Source: Candidatus Obscuribacterales bacterium
GTDB taxonomy: Bacteria; Cyanobacteriota; Vampirovibrionia; Obscuribacterales; Obscuribacteraceae
Direction of reading: 5' to 3'
Assembly: GCA_021732025.1 (NCBI GenBank)
Contig: JAKFVU010000081.1
Coordinates: forward strand, 1 to 51,003
DNA: 51,003 nucleotides
In this document: positions 42,024-50,349 of the stretch, piece after piece
Numbering within the stretch: position 1 is the stretch's first letter
How the letters are laid out: each line of letters starts with the position of its first letter
Position numbers and translations under genes: made by a program
Notes under the pieces: model-generated
Told to the model about the DNA's origin: nothing
Seen by the model: only the letters and a program-made list of their open reading frames with translations
The model's database searches: none

Positions 42024-43313
42024 TCACCCACCAAGCACCTCTCGTCCACCTAAGTATGGCCGCAAGACTTTAGGCACATAGATAGTGCCGTCTTTATTCT
42101 GATGGTTTTCCAGCAATGCGATCAAAATACGCGGAGAAGCAATGGCGGTGTTATTCAATGTGTGTGCATAGAGCTTCTTTCCCTCAGCATCTAGGTAACG
42201 AATACCCAGCCGCCTCGCTTGAAAGTCATGAAAAGTAGAGCAAGAATGAGTTTCGCAATAGGCATTACGGCTCGGCATCCAAGTTTCAATATCGTGCTTG
42301 CGCACTTGACCGAGACCCATATCACCGGTGCAAACTGCCACCACGCGGTAGGGAAGTTCAAGAGCCTGGACAATCTCTTCAGAGTTCTTGAGCAAGCGCA
42401 TGTGCTCTTGTTCAGAGACATCTTTATCATTAGGACAGAAGACTACCTGCTCTACTTTTTGAAACTGATGCACGCGATAGAGCCCTTTTGTATCGCGCCC
42501 AGCTGCACCGGCTTCTCGCCTGAAGCAAGCAGAGATGCCAGCAAAGCGTAGGGCTTTGTATGCGTCTTCGCCGGCCTCTCTTGTTAACCCCTCAAGCATG
42601 CGATTAGCTTGCATGGCGACTATACCTACTTCAGAAGTACCAGTCAAAAAGCGCTTTCCCTCTTCTAACTGATAGGCATTGTCTTCACCCATGGGAAAAT
42701 AACCAGTGCCGAACATGGCTGCTTCATTCACTATCAGTGGTGGCAACACCGCAGTAAATCCCTTAGCCAAAACATGGTCGAGAGCAAAGCGCAAGACCGC
42801 TAGCTCCAGCAAGGCCCCATCACCCATTAGACCATAGGCTCTGGAGCCTGCAGCAAACCGAGCACCCTCAAAATCGACCATCTTATTGAGCAGGGCTAGC
42901 TCGATATGATCGCGTTGATTAAACTCGGGCAAGACCACTTCGCCAACGCGATAAAGCTCAACGTTATCGTTATCATCAACACCTTCAGGTACGCTAGCAG
43001 CGGGCAGGCCGGGCACATGGGCCATGAGCGCGGCATATTCAATATCTACTGCCTTTAACTCAATTTCCTTCAACACCAATGCAGCGCCAATTTCTTTAGA
43101 GCGGGCAATATGATCGGCCCGATTTTGGCCATCTGTTGTGACCAGATCGGTGACCCGATTGCGCTGTTCGCGTAGTTGATTTACTTCCTTAGTGAGCGCT
43201 CGCCGCTCTTCATCAACTTGCAGAAGGCGGTCTAAATCAAGCTTTATGCGCTTGGTGGCAATAGCGCGTTTGAAAGCATCTGGATTAGTTCTAATTTGTT
43301 CAATATCGATCAT
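42024..43313 (-). CDS. serS: Seryl-tRNA synthetase
   Basis: 429 residues from the ATG at 43313, with AGAGG (43319-43323) five bases upstream. The N-terminal coiled-coil arm (about 30-105, EERRALTKEVNQLREQRNRV) binds the long variable arm of tRNA-Ser. The class II catalytic core has motif 2 region FRREAGAAGRDTKGLYRVHQFQKVEQ and motif 3 NNTAIASPRILIALLENHQ. It charges tRNA-Ser and tRNA-Sec with serine. Expression appears to be controlled by the leader ORF and terminator described at 43347-43519. Confidence 0.98.
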   Translation of the reverse strand: MIDIEQIRTNPDAFKRAIATKRIKLDLDRLLQVDEERRALTKEVNQLREQRNRVTDLVTTDGQNRADHIARSKEIGAALVLKEIELKAVDIEYAALMAHVPGLPAASVPEGVDDNDNVELYRVGEVVLPEFNQRDHIELALLNKMVDFEGARFAAGSRAYGLMGDGALLELAVLRFALDHVLAKGFTAVLPPLIVNEAAMFGTGYFPMGEDNAYQLEEGKRFLTGTSEVGIVAMQANRMLEGLTREAGEDAYKALRFAGISACFRREAGAAGRDTKGLYRVHQFQKVEQVVFCPNDKDVSEQEHMRLLKNSEEIVQALELPYRVVAVCTGDMGLGQVRKHDIETWMPSRNAYCETHSCSTFHDFQARRLGIRYLDAEGKKLYAHTLNNTAIASPRILIALLENHQNKDGTIYVPKVLRPYLGGREVLGG

Positions 43314-43346
43314 CACTACCTCTTAATTTTACTGGTAGCGAGGCAC

Positions 43347-43376
43347 AAAAAAGAGGCCTCGCCTAGGCGGGCCTCT
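43347..43376 (-). terminator. Attenuator terminator in the serS leader
   Basis: On the minus strand the left arm AGAGGCCCGCC pairs with GGCGAGGCCTCT (one bulged A, 2-nt loop), followed by a run of six T. It ends about 33 bases before the serS start and 20 bases after the leader ORF stop, so it stands between promoter and gene. Opening it would be needed for serS transcription. Confidence 0.88.
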
Positions 43377-43395
43377 AAAATTCAAATCACTAAAA

Positions 43396-43485
43396 CTATG
43401 AGTTGAAAGACAAGCTGCACCCGCATCTCGGAAAATTCGAAGATGATGATGACGAAAGTCTAGCTGGGCGGGTTGCGTAACTCAT
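43396..43485 (-). CDS. serS leader peptide with six consecutive Ser codons
   Basis: A 29-codon ORF (ATG 43483-43485, TAG 43396-43398). Codons 11-16 are TCG TCA TCA TCA TCT TCG, six serines in a row, with four further Ser elsewhere in the peptide. It begins MSYATRPARL and ends LSFNS. Segment ACCCGC before the Ser run (minus strand, 43468-43473) can pair with GCGGGT after it (43419-43424), and the latter can instead pair with GCCCGC in the terminator's left arm (43367-43372). This is the classical 1:2, 2:3, 3:4 arrangement of ribosome-mediated attenuation. The ATG is six bases after the -10 box, so the mRNA may be leaderless. Confidence 0.82.
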   Translation of the reverse strand: MSYATRPARLSSSSSSNFPRCGCSLSFNS

Positions 43486-43491
43486 ACTTCC

Positions 43492-43519
43492 ACTATAAGT
43501 GCTGACCCAATTTTGTCAA
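43492..43519 (-). promoter_or_regulatory. Promoter of the serS leader transcript
   Basis: Minus strand TTGACA (43514-43519), a 16-bp spacer and TATAGT (43492-43497). The expected start site, 6-7 bases downstream, coincides with the A of the leader ORF ATG at 43485. Confidence 0.8.
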
Positions 43520-43615
43520 CGACAGAAAAGGTTCTAAAAAGTTTAGAAAACGCGCAGATCAGTGCTAATGCCAGCTAGACTAACTTTTGTGGCACTTTCA
43601 CTTTTGCGCGCGAAA

Positions 43616-43657
43616 TATGAAGTAGAGCATTTGAAGTAGAGCATAAAAAGTAGAGAA
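43616..43657 (+). repeat. 14-bp tandem array before the DsbA-family gene
   Basis: Three 14-bp units start at 43616, 43630 and 43644, variants of TTTGAAGTAGAGCA, ending 12 bp before the start codon. Confidence 0.75.
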
Positions 43658-43669
43658 CAGAGACAGAAC

Positions 43670-44332
43670 ATGAAGCTAGAAATTTATTCAGACATTATTT
43701 GCCCATGGTGTTACGTCGGCAAGGTACGACTAGATAAAGCGCTAGAGACCTTGGGCGACAAAGTCAATTTTGAAGTGGTCTGGCGGCCATTCGAACTCAA
43801 TCCATCGATGCCCCCTGAGGGAATGGACCGCAAAGAATATCGCACCTGCAAGTTCGGCAGCTGGGAACGTTCTCAAGAAATGGATAGGGACATCACCGTC
43901 AAGGCCGCCCATGAAGGGCTAACTTTTAACCTCGACAAACTGACCCGCACCCCAAGTACATTCAAAGGCCACCGCCTGCTTTGGTTTGCCGAACAAGTCG
44001 GCGAAAAAGACAGCAAGAAGAAGGGTATTCAAGAAGAAATAGCGCGCTTGCTATTTCACAGCTACTTCACTGAAGGCGCTGATATCGGTAATGTGGAAAT
44101 ATTGGCCGGTATTGCAGCCAAGGCTGGTCTAGACCAAGAAGAAGTACGAGCATTCTTGAATTCAGACAAGGGTGAAGTAGAAGTCAAAGCCGAAGCTCAA
44201 CGCGGCATCCGCCTAGGTATCAGCGGCGTTCCTGCATTTGTTCTAGAAGGAGATGTGGTGGCCTCTGGCGCACAGACTCCCGATCAATTTATAGAATTGC
44301 TCACCCGCGTTTACGCAAACTACTCCGTTTAA
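43670..44332 (+). CDS. DsbA/FrnE family thiol oxidoreductase
   Basis: 220 residues without a signal peptide. A thioredoxin-fold protein starts MKLEIYSDIICPWCYVGK with the redox pair Cys11-Pro-Trp-Cys14. EVVWRPFELNPSMPPEG, NTFKGHRLLWFAEQVG-like TFKGHRLLWFAEQ, LFHSYFTEGADIGN and GISGVPAFVLEGDVVASGAQ are typical of the FrnE/2-hydroxychromene isomerase-like DsbA branch. It is presumably a cytoplasmic disulfide isomerase or a polyketide-type oxidoreductase relative. Divergent from the serS leader, 184 bp apart. Confidence 0.92.
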   Translation: MKLEIYSDIICPWCYVGKVRLDKALETLGDKVNFEVVWRPFELNPSMPPEGMDRKEYRTCKFGSWERSQEMDRDITVKAAHEGLTFNLDKLTRTPSTFKGHRLLWFAEQVGEKDSKKKGIQEEIARLLFHSYFTEGADIGNVEILAGIAAKAGLDQEEVRAFLNSDKGEVEVKAEAQRGIRLGISGVPAFVLEGDVVASGAQTPDQFIELLTRVYANYSV

Positions 44333-44412
44333 GCTTTTAAACTGGAGCATTTCAAACTTCAATTTGAGCCCCAACAATATGCTAGGGTGAACACTTCTTT
44401 GGCGTTTTTAAG

Positions 44413-44432
44413 ATGGTTTCCATGGAAACCAT
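44413..44432. promoter_or_regulatory. 20-bp perfect palindrome
   Basis: ATGGTTTCCATGGAAACCAT is self-complementary over all 20 bases and lies 72 bp before the dienelactone hydrolase start, in a 172-bp gap. It has the form of a dimeric repressor operator; the regulator is not identified. Confidence 0.6.
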
Positions 44433-44504
44433 TTCGAGACCGCAAAATGCGACCGTAGATCCGATTAATAATCAAGCCTGTCAATTAAATAGGAGCATTA
44501 GGCC

Positions 44505-45257
44505 GTGCACACTGAATTACTTGAGTATTCCGACGATAAACAAATCTGCGAAGCGTTTGTGGCTTATGAAGATTCAAATAAAGAGAAACGCCCAGCTGTT
44601 CTGATTTGCCACGCTTGGGGCGGTCAAAGTACTTTTGAGCAAGAGAAAGCCAAGAAATTAGCTGAACTGGGCTATGTTGGTTTTGCCCTCGACAATTACG
44701 GCAAGGGCAAACGTGGCGGCTCAATGGAAGAGAATGGCAAATTGATGCAGCCATTCATGGACGACCGCGCTATGCTGCGCCAGAGGCTCCTGGCTGGACT
44801 AGCAGCAGCTCAGAAACACCCTATGGTGAGCGACAAGATTGCAGTAATCGGTTTTTGTTTTGGAGGTCTCTGCGCTCTTGATTTAGCCAGAGTTTCCACA
44901 AAAAGTGGTGACGGAGCCAATGGTGCCGGCGGCAGCAAAAGTGGTGTTGTGGGTGCAGTTAGCTTCCACGGCCTCTTCCACCCACCGGCTTTAGGTAAGC
45001 AAGAAGACATTGCGGCAAAAATTCTCATTTTGCACGGCTACGATGATCCCATGGCCACTCCCACCGATGTCGTTGCCATCGCGAAAGAACTGACCGACGC
45101 TAAAGCTGACTGGCAGCTGCATGCCTACGGCCACACCAGTCACGCTTTCACCAATCCTGGTATGAACATGCCTGAAAACGGCTTGCAATACAACGCCACC
45201 GCCGACAAGCGTTCCTGGCAATCAATGCAAAATTTCCTCAGCGAAGTGCTTGGTTAA
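44505..45257 (+). CDS. Dienelactone hydrolase family protein
   Basis: 250 residues, GTG start with AGGAG (44491-44495) upstream. An alpha/beta-hydrolase with CHAWGGQ, the nucleophile motif GFCFGG, the acid in HGYDDPMATP and the His in GHTSHAFT. A Gly/Ser-rich insertion (KSGDGANGAGGSKSG) follows the nucleophile. The paralogue at 18174 carries an extra SnoaL-like domain that is absent here. Substrate unknown. Convergent with the rhomboid gene; the two stop codons overlap by 4 bp (TTAA). Confidence 0.9.
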   Translation: MHTELLEYSDDKQICEAFVAYEDSNKEKRPAVLICHAWGGQSTFEQEKAKKLAELGYVGFALDNYGKGKRGGSMEENGKLMQPFMDDRAMLRQRLLAGLAAAQKHPMVSDKIAVIGFCFGGLCALDLARVSTKSGDGANGAGGSKSGVVGAVSFHGLFHPPALGKQEDIAAKILILHGYDDPMATPTDVVAIAKELTDAKADWQLHAYGHTSHAFTNPGMNMPENGLQYNATADKRSWQSMQNFLSEVLG

Positions 45258-46213
45258 GGCGTCTGTGGCTTTGCCGGAACGAAAGCGGCTTTAAGAGCAT
45301 CACGCAATTCAACAGCCTGCTTTAACTTGGGGTCAAGATTGGCAGCTTTTTCAAAATCTGCCAATGCTTCGTTGTAGTGCTTTGTCTTCATTAGTGCAAA
45401 GCCGCGCAAGAAGATAGCCTCGGCGTTATTAGGCTTTTTCACTATGGCCTTGTTAAGCATTGCGTTGGCCTCTGCATATTGATCATTCTGCAAGAATTCA
45501 CGAGCAGCAGAAACGTAATAGCGATCACCTAAATCGAAGGGAACCGTTTTGGCATAATTGAATAGGCCGTAGATTGTACCAATGAGAAGAAAGGTACCTA
45601 ATACTGGGTGCTTGGAAAGTGGCTTGTTTGCTCGCGGAAGGTAGAAAGTGCCGCAAACAAAACCAGACACCAGACCGCCCAAATGGCAAAAATTGTCGAA
45701 TCCGAAAGTTAATCCTAAAACTATGTTCAAAACAAGAAAAGCAGTTGCCGACTTAGTTCCAGCTAAAAACGCCTCCTTGCCCATTTCTTTTCGGTGAGCA
45801 AAAAAGAAAGCGAAAAGAGCACCATACACGCCAAATATTGCGCCCGATGCCCCTGCGGATAAAACGCCTGGATTAAAGAGTAAGCTCAGACAAGAGCCAC
45901 CGAAGCCAGAGATGAAGTACAAATTGACAAAACGACGGGTGCCAAAAAGCTCTTCGGCCGACTGCCCCATGTTCCATAAAGCCGCCATATTGAAAGCAAT
46001 ATGTACGAAACCCATGTGTAAAAACATAGACGAGAACATGCGCCACCACTCTCCGTTGAAAGTGAGGGGAGCAAAGTTACCACCCCAATCAAGAAGCATT
46101 TCTGAGCTAGGCGTCGTTAAAGCCTGTCCACCCGAAACAACACACATGGCGACAAAAACCAAAATATTGGCAGTGACGATCAGTCGAGTAGCGGGAAATT
46201 TATCTTCGGTCAA
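45254..46213 (-). CDS. Rhomboid intramembrane protease with TPR tail
   Basis: 319 residues. Residues 1 to about 215 are a six-TM rhomboid core with Asn75 (HIAFN), catalytic Ser123 in GASGAIFG and His177 in CHLGGLVSG. Residues about 235-310 hold two TPR units (AREFLQNDQYAEANAMLNKAIVKKPN and AIFLRGFALMKTKHYNEALADFEKAANLDP). Rhomboids cleave TM segments of substrate proteins; the TPR tail may recruit a partner. It follows kmo by 41 bp on the same strand, so it may be read with the kynurenine genes although no metabolic link is evident. Confidence 0.93.
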   Translation of the reverse strand: MTEDKFPATRLIVTANILVFVAMCVVSGGQALTTPSSEMLLDWGGNFAPLTFNGEWWRMFSSMFLHMGFVHIAFNMAALWNMGQSAEELFGTRRFVNLYFISGFGGSCLSLLFNPGVLSAGASGAIFGVYGALFAFFFAHRKEMGKEAFLAGTKSATAFLVLNIVLGLTFGFDNFCHLGGLVSGFVCGTFYLPRANKPLSKHPVLGTFLLIGTIYGLFNYAKTVPFDLGDRYYVSAAREFLQNDQYAEANAMLNKAIVKKPNNAEAIFLRGFALMKTKHYNEALADFEKAANLDPKLKQAVELRDALKAAFVPAKPQTP

Positions 46214-46254
46214 TTGCTTCCTTTCAATACCAGCAGCTTTTCGTCTTCACCAGT

Positions 46255-47775
46255 TCATCTGGCGGCGACAGCTTCACTGGTGACACCATACTGCAACAGA
46301 AGCGGCGCGAGCTTAGCATCGATAAGCTTTTTAGCTAAAACTAAGTCAACTTGCTCTGGTCTCTCTATATTGGAGCATAGTTCAGACAAAATTTCCTCAC
46401 AGACGACACCAGCTTCAAGAGCCAGCTTATAAGGATAATTGCTAAAAGTCACCAGGGAATAGCGGGAGCGATATGCACCTGCGAATTCTTTCTCTAACAG
46501 CTTCTCCACTCCCTTGCCTAGCAAGAATTTAGGGTCGCCTACTTTGTCGCGCATTTCAGTAAAGTTCTCAACTGCCATATCGGCTATTGCATCACAGTTT
46601 GCCTTGCGACGCTTAACCAACTCGTCAAAAATAATTTGCCAATTAAACACGCCGTCTTTCATGCGCCGGTGATGTCCAGCACTCTCATCAGACGGCTCAG
46701 TTACGGGTTTCTCGCGATGATCAATATAGAGACTGCCGCCGCGAGCAATGTGCTCATCTATACACTCTTCCAAAATGGTGAGGTCTTCAAAGCCGCAATT
46801 TGCGCCTTGCCCGAAGAAAGGAACAATGGCATGGGCGGCGTCACCCAGCAACAAAGCACGGCCATCAACGTTCCACGGATAAGCCTTCACTGTATCCATG
46901 TGTCCTGTAGGATTGGCAAAGAAATGATCCACCAGATTTGGTATCAAGGGTATCGCGTCAGCAAACTGCGCGTTGAAGAATTGATCAACCGCTTCTCTAG
47001 TGGTTAGTTGCTCAAAGCTATCGACACCTTCAAAAGGTAGGAACAATGTACAAGTAAAGCTGCCGTCAAAGTTTGGCAAAGCAATAAGCATATAAGCGCC
47101 ACGCGGCCAAATGTGCAAGGCGTGCTTTTCCATCTGGAAAGCACCAGCAGGGCCGGCTGGAATGACAAGCTCTTTGTAGCCATAGTTGAGCCGAGACTCA
47201 GTGCACTTATAGCCATACTGCGAAGTAATATCATCACGAACTTTTGAAGCTGAGCCGTCGGTACCAATGACAATGGCTGCTTTCACTTGATAGTCTTTAT
47301 GCGGTTCGACTGATTCATCGACAAACAAAACCGAATTAGAAGCGATGTCTAGACCATTGGCCTTCTGCTCAAAATGAAAATGAACTGCACCAGTGGCCTC
47401 GGCTTTGGTCATGAGCAGCTGATTTAGACTAGCCCGAGAAATTGAGTTGATGTATTCATCATCACTCTTGCCGTATGGCTGATAGGTCAATTCTCCAGTC
47501 TTAGAATGCATCATACGACCGCGCATGGGCACAGCCTGAGCTAGTACATCGTCATCGAGACCCGCCAAATGCATGGCTTTCAGACCCCTTGTCGAAATCG
47601 CCAAATTGATAGAACGACCAGCTGAAATTTGCTCTTTGCGCATATCAACGCGACGTTCGTAAACATCAATTTTGAAACCACGCTTAGCCATAAAGATTGC
47701 CAGAAGTGAACCTACCAGTCCAGCACCAACAATTGCTATCTCAGCTTCTCTTTGAAAATCATTCTCTTCAGCCAT
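46255..47775 (-). CDS. kmo: Kynurenine 3-monooxygenase
   Basis: 506 residues. FAD-binding motif GAGLVGSLLAIFMAKRGFKI followed by VYERRVDMR, then GADG-like IGTDGSASKVRDD and LLGDAAHAIVPFFGQGANCGFED. It hydroxylates L-kynurenine to 3-hydroxykynurenine with NADPH and O2. It is longer than most bacterial relatives of about 450-470 residues, with extra length in the C-terminal third, which lacks an obvious TM anchor. Third recognisable gene after the dioxygenase and decarboxylase in the cluster, 116 bp from kynU. Confidence 0.95.
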   Translation of the reverse strand: MAEENDFQREAEIAIVGAGLVGSLLAIFMAKRGFKIDVYERRVDMRKEQISAGRSINLAISTRGLKAMHLAGLDDDVLAQAVPMRGRMMHSKTGELTYQPYGKSDDEYINSISRASLNQLLMTKAEATGAVHFHFEQKANGLDIASNSVLFVDESVEPHKDYQVKAAIVIGTDGSASKVRDDITSQYGYKCTESRLNYGYKELVIPAGPAGAFQMEKHALHIWPRGAYMLIALPNFDGSFTCTLFLPFEGVDSFEQLTTREAVDQFFNAQFADAIPLIPNLVDHFFANPTGHMDTVKAYPWNVDGRALLLGDAAHAIVPFFGQGANCGFEDLTILEECIDEHIARGGSLYIDHREKPVTEPSDESAGHHRRMKDGVFNWQIIFDELVKRRKANCDAIADMAVENFTEMRDKVGDPKFLLGKGVEKLLEKEFAGAYRSRYSLVTFSNYPYKLALEAGVVCEEILSELCSNIERPEQVDLVLAKKLIDAKLAPLLLQYGVTSEAVAAR

Positions 47776-47805
47776 TTCTTTAGCCTTCCTAGTTTTGCTC
47801 GTTCT

Positions 47806-47833
47806 GGATTTACTCTTTCGGTTGTACTCTTTC
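47806..47833 (-). repeat. 14-bp duplication in kynU-kmo spacer
   Basis: GGATTTACTCTTTC and GGTTGTACTCTTTC lie in tandem. A weak hairpin (TTGTTGCT with AGCAACAA, near 47864-47886) lies in the same spacer. Confidence 0.5.
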
Positions 47834-47891
47834 AGAACCTACTACTACTGGTTCCACTCTTCTTTGTTGCTATTCAGCAGCAACAATAGAC

Positions 47892-49217
47892 CTACTTGTG
47901 CGTGTTTACTGCAAACTTTTTCACCACGTCATAAAAACGATAGACGTCTTCAAAGGTGTTATACATTGCCGTTGGTGTAGCTCGAATGATATCTGGTTCA
48001 CGGAAGTCACAGACAACGCCCTTTTGCTTGAACTGCTCTAACAATTCTTTGCCGTCGCCTTTGAAGCGAATACTCAATTGACTGCCCCGTTGCGCTACAT
48101 CAGCGGGCGTAATTATTGAGCAAAAACCTTCAACTGATTTGAGCAAGTACTCCATAAAGCCTGTCAGCTTATCGCCTCTCTGTCGCAGCTTAGGCATGGT
48201 CGCTTGGTCAAATAGTTCTAGGGAGGCGCGCAGAGCAGCAAGTTGGAAAATGGGCGGATTAGATAGCTGCCAGCCTTCAGCACCAGCCATCGGATCAAAT
48301 ACAGGAGCCATCTTGAATCGATCTTCTTTGTTGTGCCCCCACCATCCAGCAAAACGAGGCAAGTCAAAAGAATGACCATGCTTCTCATGCACGAAGCAAC
48401 CAGACAAGCCGCCGGGCCCTGCATTCAAATATTTGTACGAGCACCACACGGCAAAATCAACTTGCCAGTCGTGAAGTTGTAGCTCCAAATTTCCAGCACC
48501 ATGAGCCAAGTTTAGACCAAACTGAGCGCCTTGCTTATGCGCCTCAGCAGCGATTTTATCCACTTCAAAAGCTTGACCACTAAGATAATTGACATTACCC
48601 AATAGCACCAAGGCAACTTCGCTACCATGCTGACGCAAGGTCTCTAAAATATCTTCTGTCTCTAAAGTGTCAGCGCCAGACCGGGGTGTCAGTTCAATAA
48701 TTGCATTGACAGGGTCATAGCCGTGAAAGCGAGCTTGAGAGGCCACAGCATACTGATCAGAGGGGAAAGCATTTTTCTCTACTACAATTTTGTAGCGCTC
48801 GTTTGTTGGTCGGTAGAATGACACCATCATCAAATGCAAATTGACAGTTAAAGTGTTCATCACCACTACTTCTGAGGGCTGCGCGCCAACCAAGCGTGCA
48901 CTCATATCAGTGACAAATTCGTGATAAGGCAACCAGGCATGTCGTGCGTGTAAGTGCCCTTCAACACCTAACTTGGCCCAATCTTCAAGTTCAGCATTGA
49001 TATACTCTTTGGCCCGTTTTGGTTGCAAACCTAGCGAATTACCGGCCAGGTAAACACAAGAGCTACCGCCACTTGCAGCCAAGTCTTGAGGAAGAATAAA
49101 TTGTTCGCGCAGATAAGACAGCTCGTCAGATTGATCGAGCGACTTAGCAAATTCAAGTGAGTTTTCAAATTGATACTGAACTTGCTTCGATTCGTTTTTT
49201 ACTTTCAAGCTGTCCAT
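47892..49217 (-). CDS. kynU: Kynureninase
   Basis: 441 residues. A fold-type I PLP enzyme: SGGSSCVYLAGNSLGLQPKRAKEYI near the N-terminus, VVMNTLTVNLHLMMVSFYRP, LNLAHGAGNLELQLHDWQVDFAVWCSYKYLNAGPGG (with the PLP Lys in SYKYLN) and WWGHN. It cleaves 3-hydroxykynurenine to 3-hydroxyanthranilate and alanine. The upstream spacer to the ACMSD gene is 103 bp and contains repeated TAACTTTC words (about 49234-49252). Confidence 0.96.
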   Translation of the reverse strand: MDSLKVKNESKQVQYQFENSLEFAKSLDQSDELSYLREQFILPQDLAASGGSSCVYLAGNSLGLQPKRAKEYINAELEDWAKLGVEGHLHARHAWLPYHEFVTDMSARLVGAQPSEVVVMNTLTVNLHLMMVSFYRPTNERYKIVVEKNAFPSDQYAVASQARFHGYDPVNAIIELTPRSGADTLETEDILETLRQHGSEVALVLLGNVNYLSGQAFEVDKIAAEAHKQGAQFGLNLAHGAGNLELQLHDWQVDFAVWCSYKYLNAGPGGLSGCFVHEKHGHSFDLPRFAGWWGHNKEDRFKMAPVFDPMAGAEGWQLSNPPIFQLAALRASLELFDQATMPKLRQRGDKLTGFMEYLLKSVEGFCSIITPADVAQRGSQLSIRFKGDGKELLEQFKQKGVVCDFREPDIIRATPTAMYNTFEDVYRFYDVVKKFAVNTHK

Positions 49218-49320
49218 TACTTCCTCGCTTCCCCACTTCCTAACTTTCTAACTTTCTAGCTCTTTCACCTTAACGCCTATTGCCAGTGCTTTTTCAAGAA
49301 ACTTGCTCTCCGCAATAGCA

Positions 49321-50322
49321 CTAGTGCATACCAAGCCATTCTAGGGCTGTTCCACTGAGCAACCGCTCTTTCACGTTGTCACTGACATCAGTCAAAGTTT
49401 CAATCATCTTGCCAGGCTCACTTTCCATCAAAGGAAAGGGATAATCGCTACCAAGAGCAATACAATTTTCGCCGAATAAATTGAGTATAAAACGCAAGAC
49501 ATTGGCGTCGTGCACTAAGGCATCAACATAAAAGCGACCAACATAATTGCTAGGACAAATAGGATTATCTACGGCGCAAAGATCTTGACGGGTAGAGAAA
49601 CCATGGGCAATGCGACCGAGGGTCATAGGAAATGCACCGCCACCATGGGCGAAGGCAACTCGCAGCTTAGGCAAGCGTTCGAACACTCCACCAAAAATCA
49701 TTGAACAAATGGCGAGCGAAACCTCTGCTGGCATCCCCACTAACCAGGGCAGCATATACTTAGACATGCGATTTTCGCCCATCATATCCCAGGGGTGCAC
49801 AAAAATTGCAGCACCTAATTCACTTGCTGCTTCAAAAACAGGAAAGAGCCTTTCTTCGCATAAATTCCAATCGTTGACGTGTGAGCCAATCTGCACTCCG
49901 CGCAAACCCAATTCTTTAACGCAACGTGTCATTTCTTTGATAGCCAAATCTGGGTCTTGCATAGGGATAGTGCCAAGGCCAGCGAAATACTGTGGATGCT
50001 CACGCACCACATCGGCAATATGATCGTTTAGATGACTAGAGAGATCTAGACAATCTTTCGGCTGTGCCCAATAGCTAAACATCACCGGCACAGTCGATAA
50101 AACTTGCATGGTGACTCCCGACTGATGGCAGTCTTTGATGCGAGCGGATGGCTCCCAGCAATTTTCTTCTATGTCACGAAAGAACTTGCCATCGTCGCGC
50201 ACCATGCGCGCGCAGCAAGGCTTGTGATGTTCAAGCTCTATGAAGCCGCCGTAGCCGTACTTGTCTTTAAACTTGGGCAAGTGCTTTGGCAAAATATGAG
50301 TATGAATATCAATCTTTTTCAT
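49321..50322 (-). CDS. 2-amino-3-carboxymuconate-6-semialdehyde decarboxylase (ACMSD)
   Basis: 333 residues. An amidohydrolase-fold decarboxylase with the zinc ligands His7 and His9 in [27 protein letters not shown] and the metal Asp in GSDYPFP. It decarboxylates 2-amino-3-carboxymuconate semialdehyde, diverting the pathway from quinolinate/NAD towards 2-aminomuconate and central metabolism. Its position directly after the 3-hydroxyanthranilate dioxygenase (27-bp gap containing a 12-bp GTTCTATGTTTA-type repeat) fits sequential steps. Confidence 0.95.
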   Translation of the reverse strand: MKKIDIHTHILPKHLPKFKDKYGYGGFIELEHHKPCCARMVRDDGKFFRDIEENCWEPSARIKDCHQSGVTMQVLSTVPVMFSYWAQPKDCLDLSSHLNDHIADVVREHPQYFAGLGTIPMQDPDLAIKEMTRCVKELGLRGVQIGSHVNDWNLCEERLFPVFEAASELGAAIFVHPWDMMGENRMSKYMLPWLVGMPAEVSLAICSMIFGGVFERLPKLRVAFAHGGGAFPMTLGRIAHGFSTRQDLCAVDNPICPSNYVGRFYVDALVHDANVLRFILNLFGENCIALGSDYPFPLMESEPGKMIETLTDVSDNVKERLLSGTALEWLGMH

Positions 50323-50349
50323 GCGTCAGTTCTATGTTTAGTTCTATGT

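Noticed and set aside
43347..43485. T-box riboswitch upstream of serS
   Set aside because: No AGGGUGGNACCGCG antiterminator sequence is visible, and the leader is too short and contains an ORF with Ser codons instead.
44413..44604. 63-codon ORF before the dienelactone hydrolase gene
   Set aside because: Begins inside a palindrome, overlaps the real gene's start and has no ribosome site.
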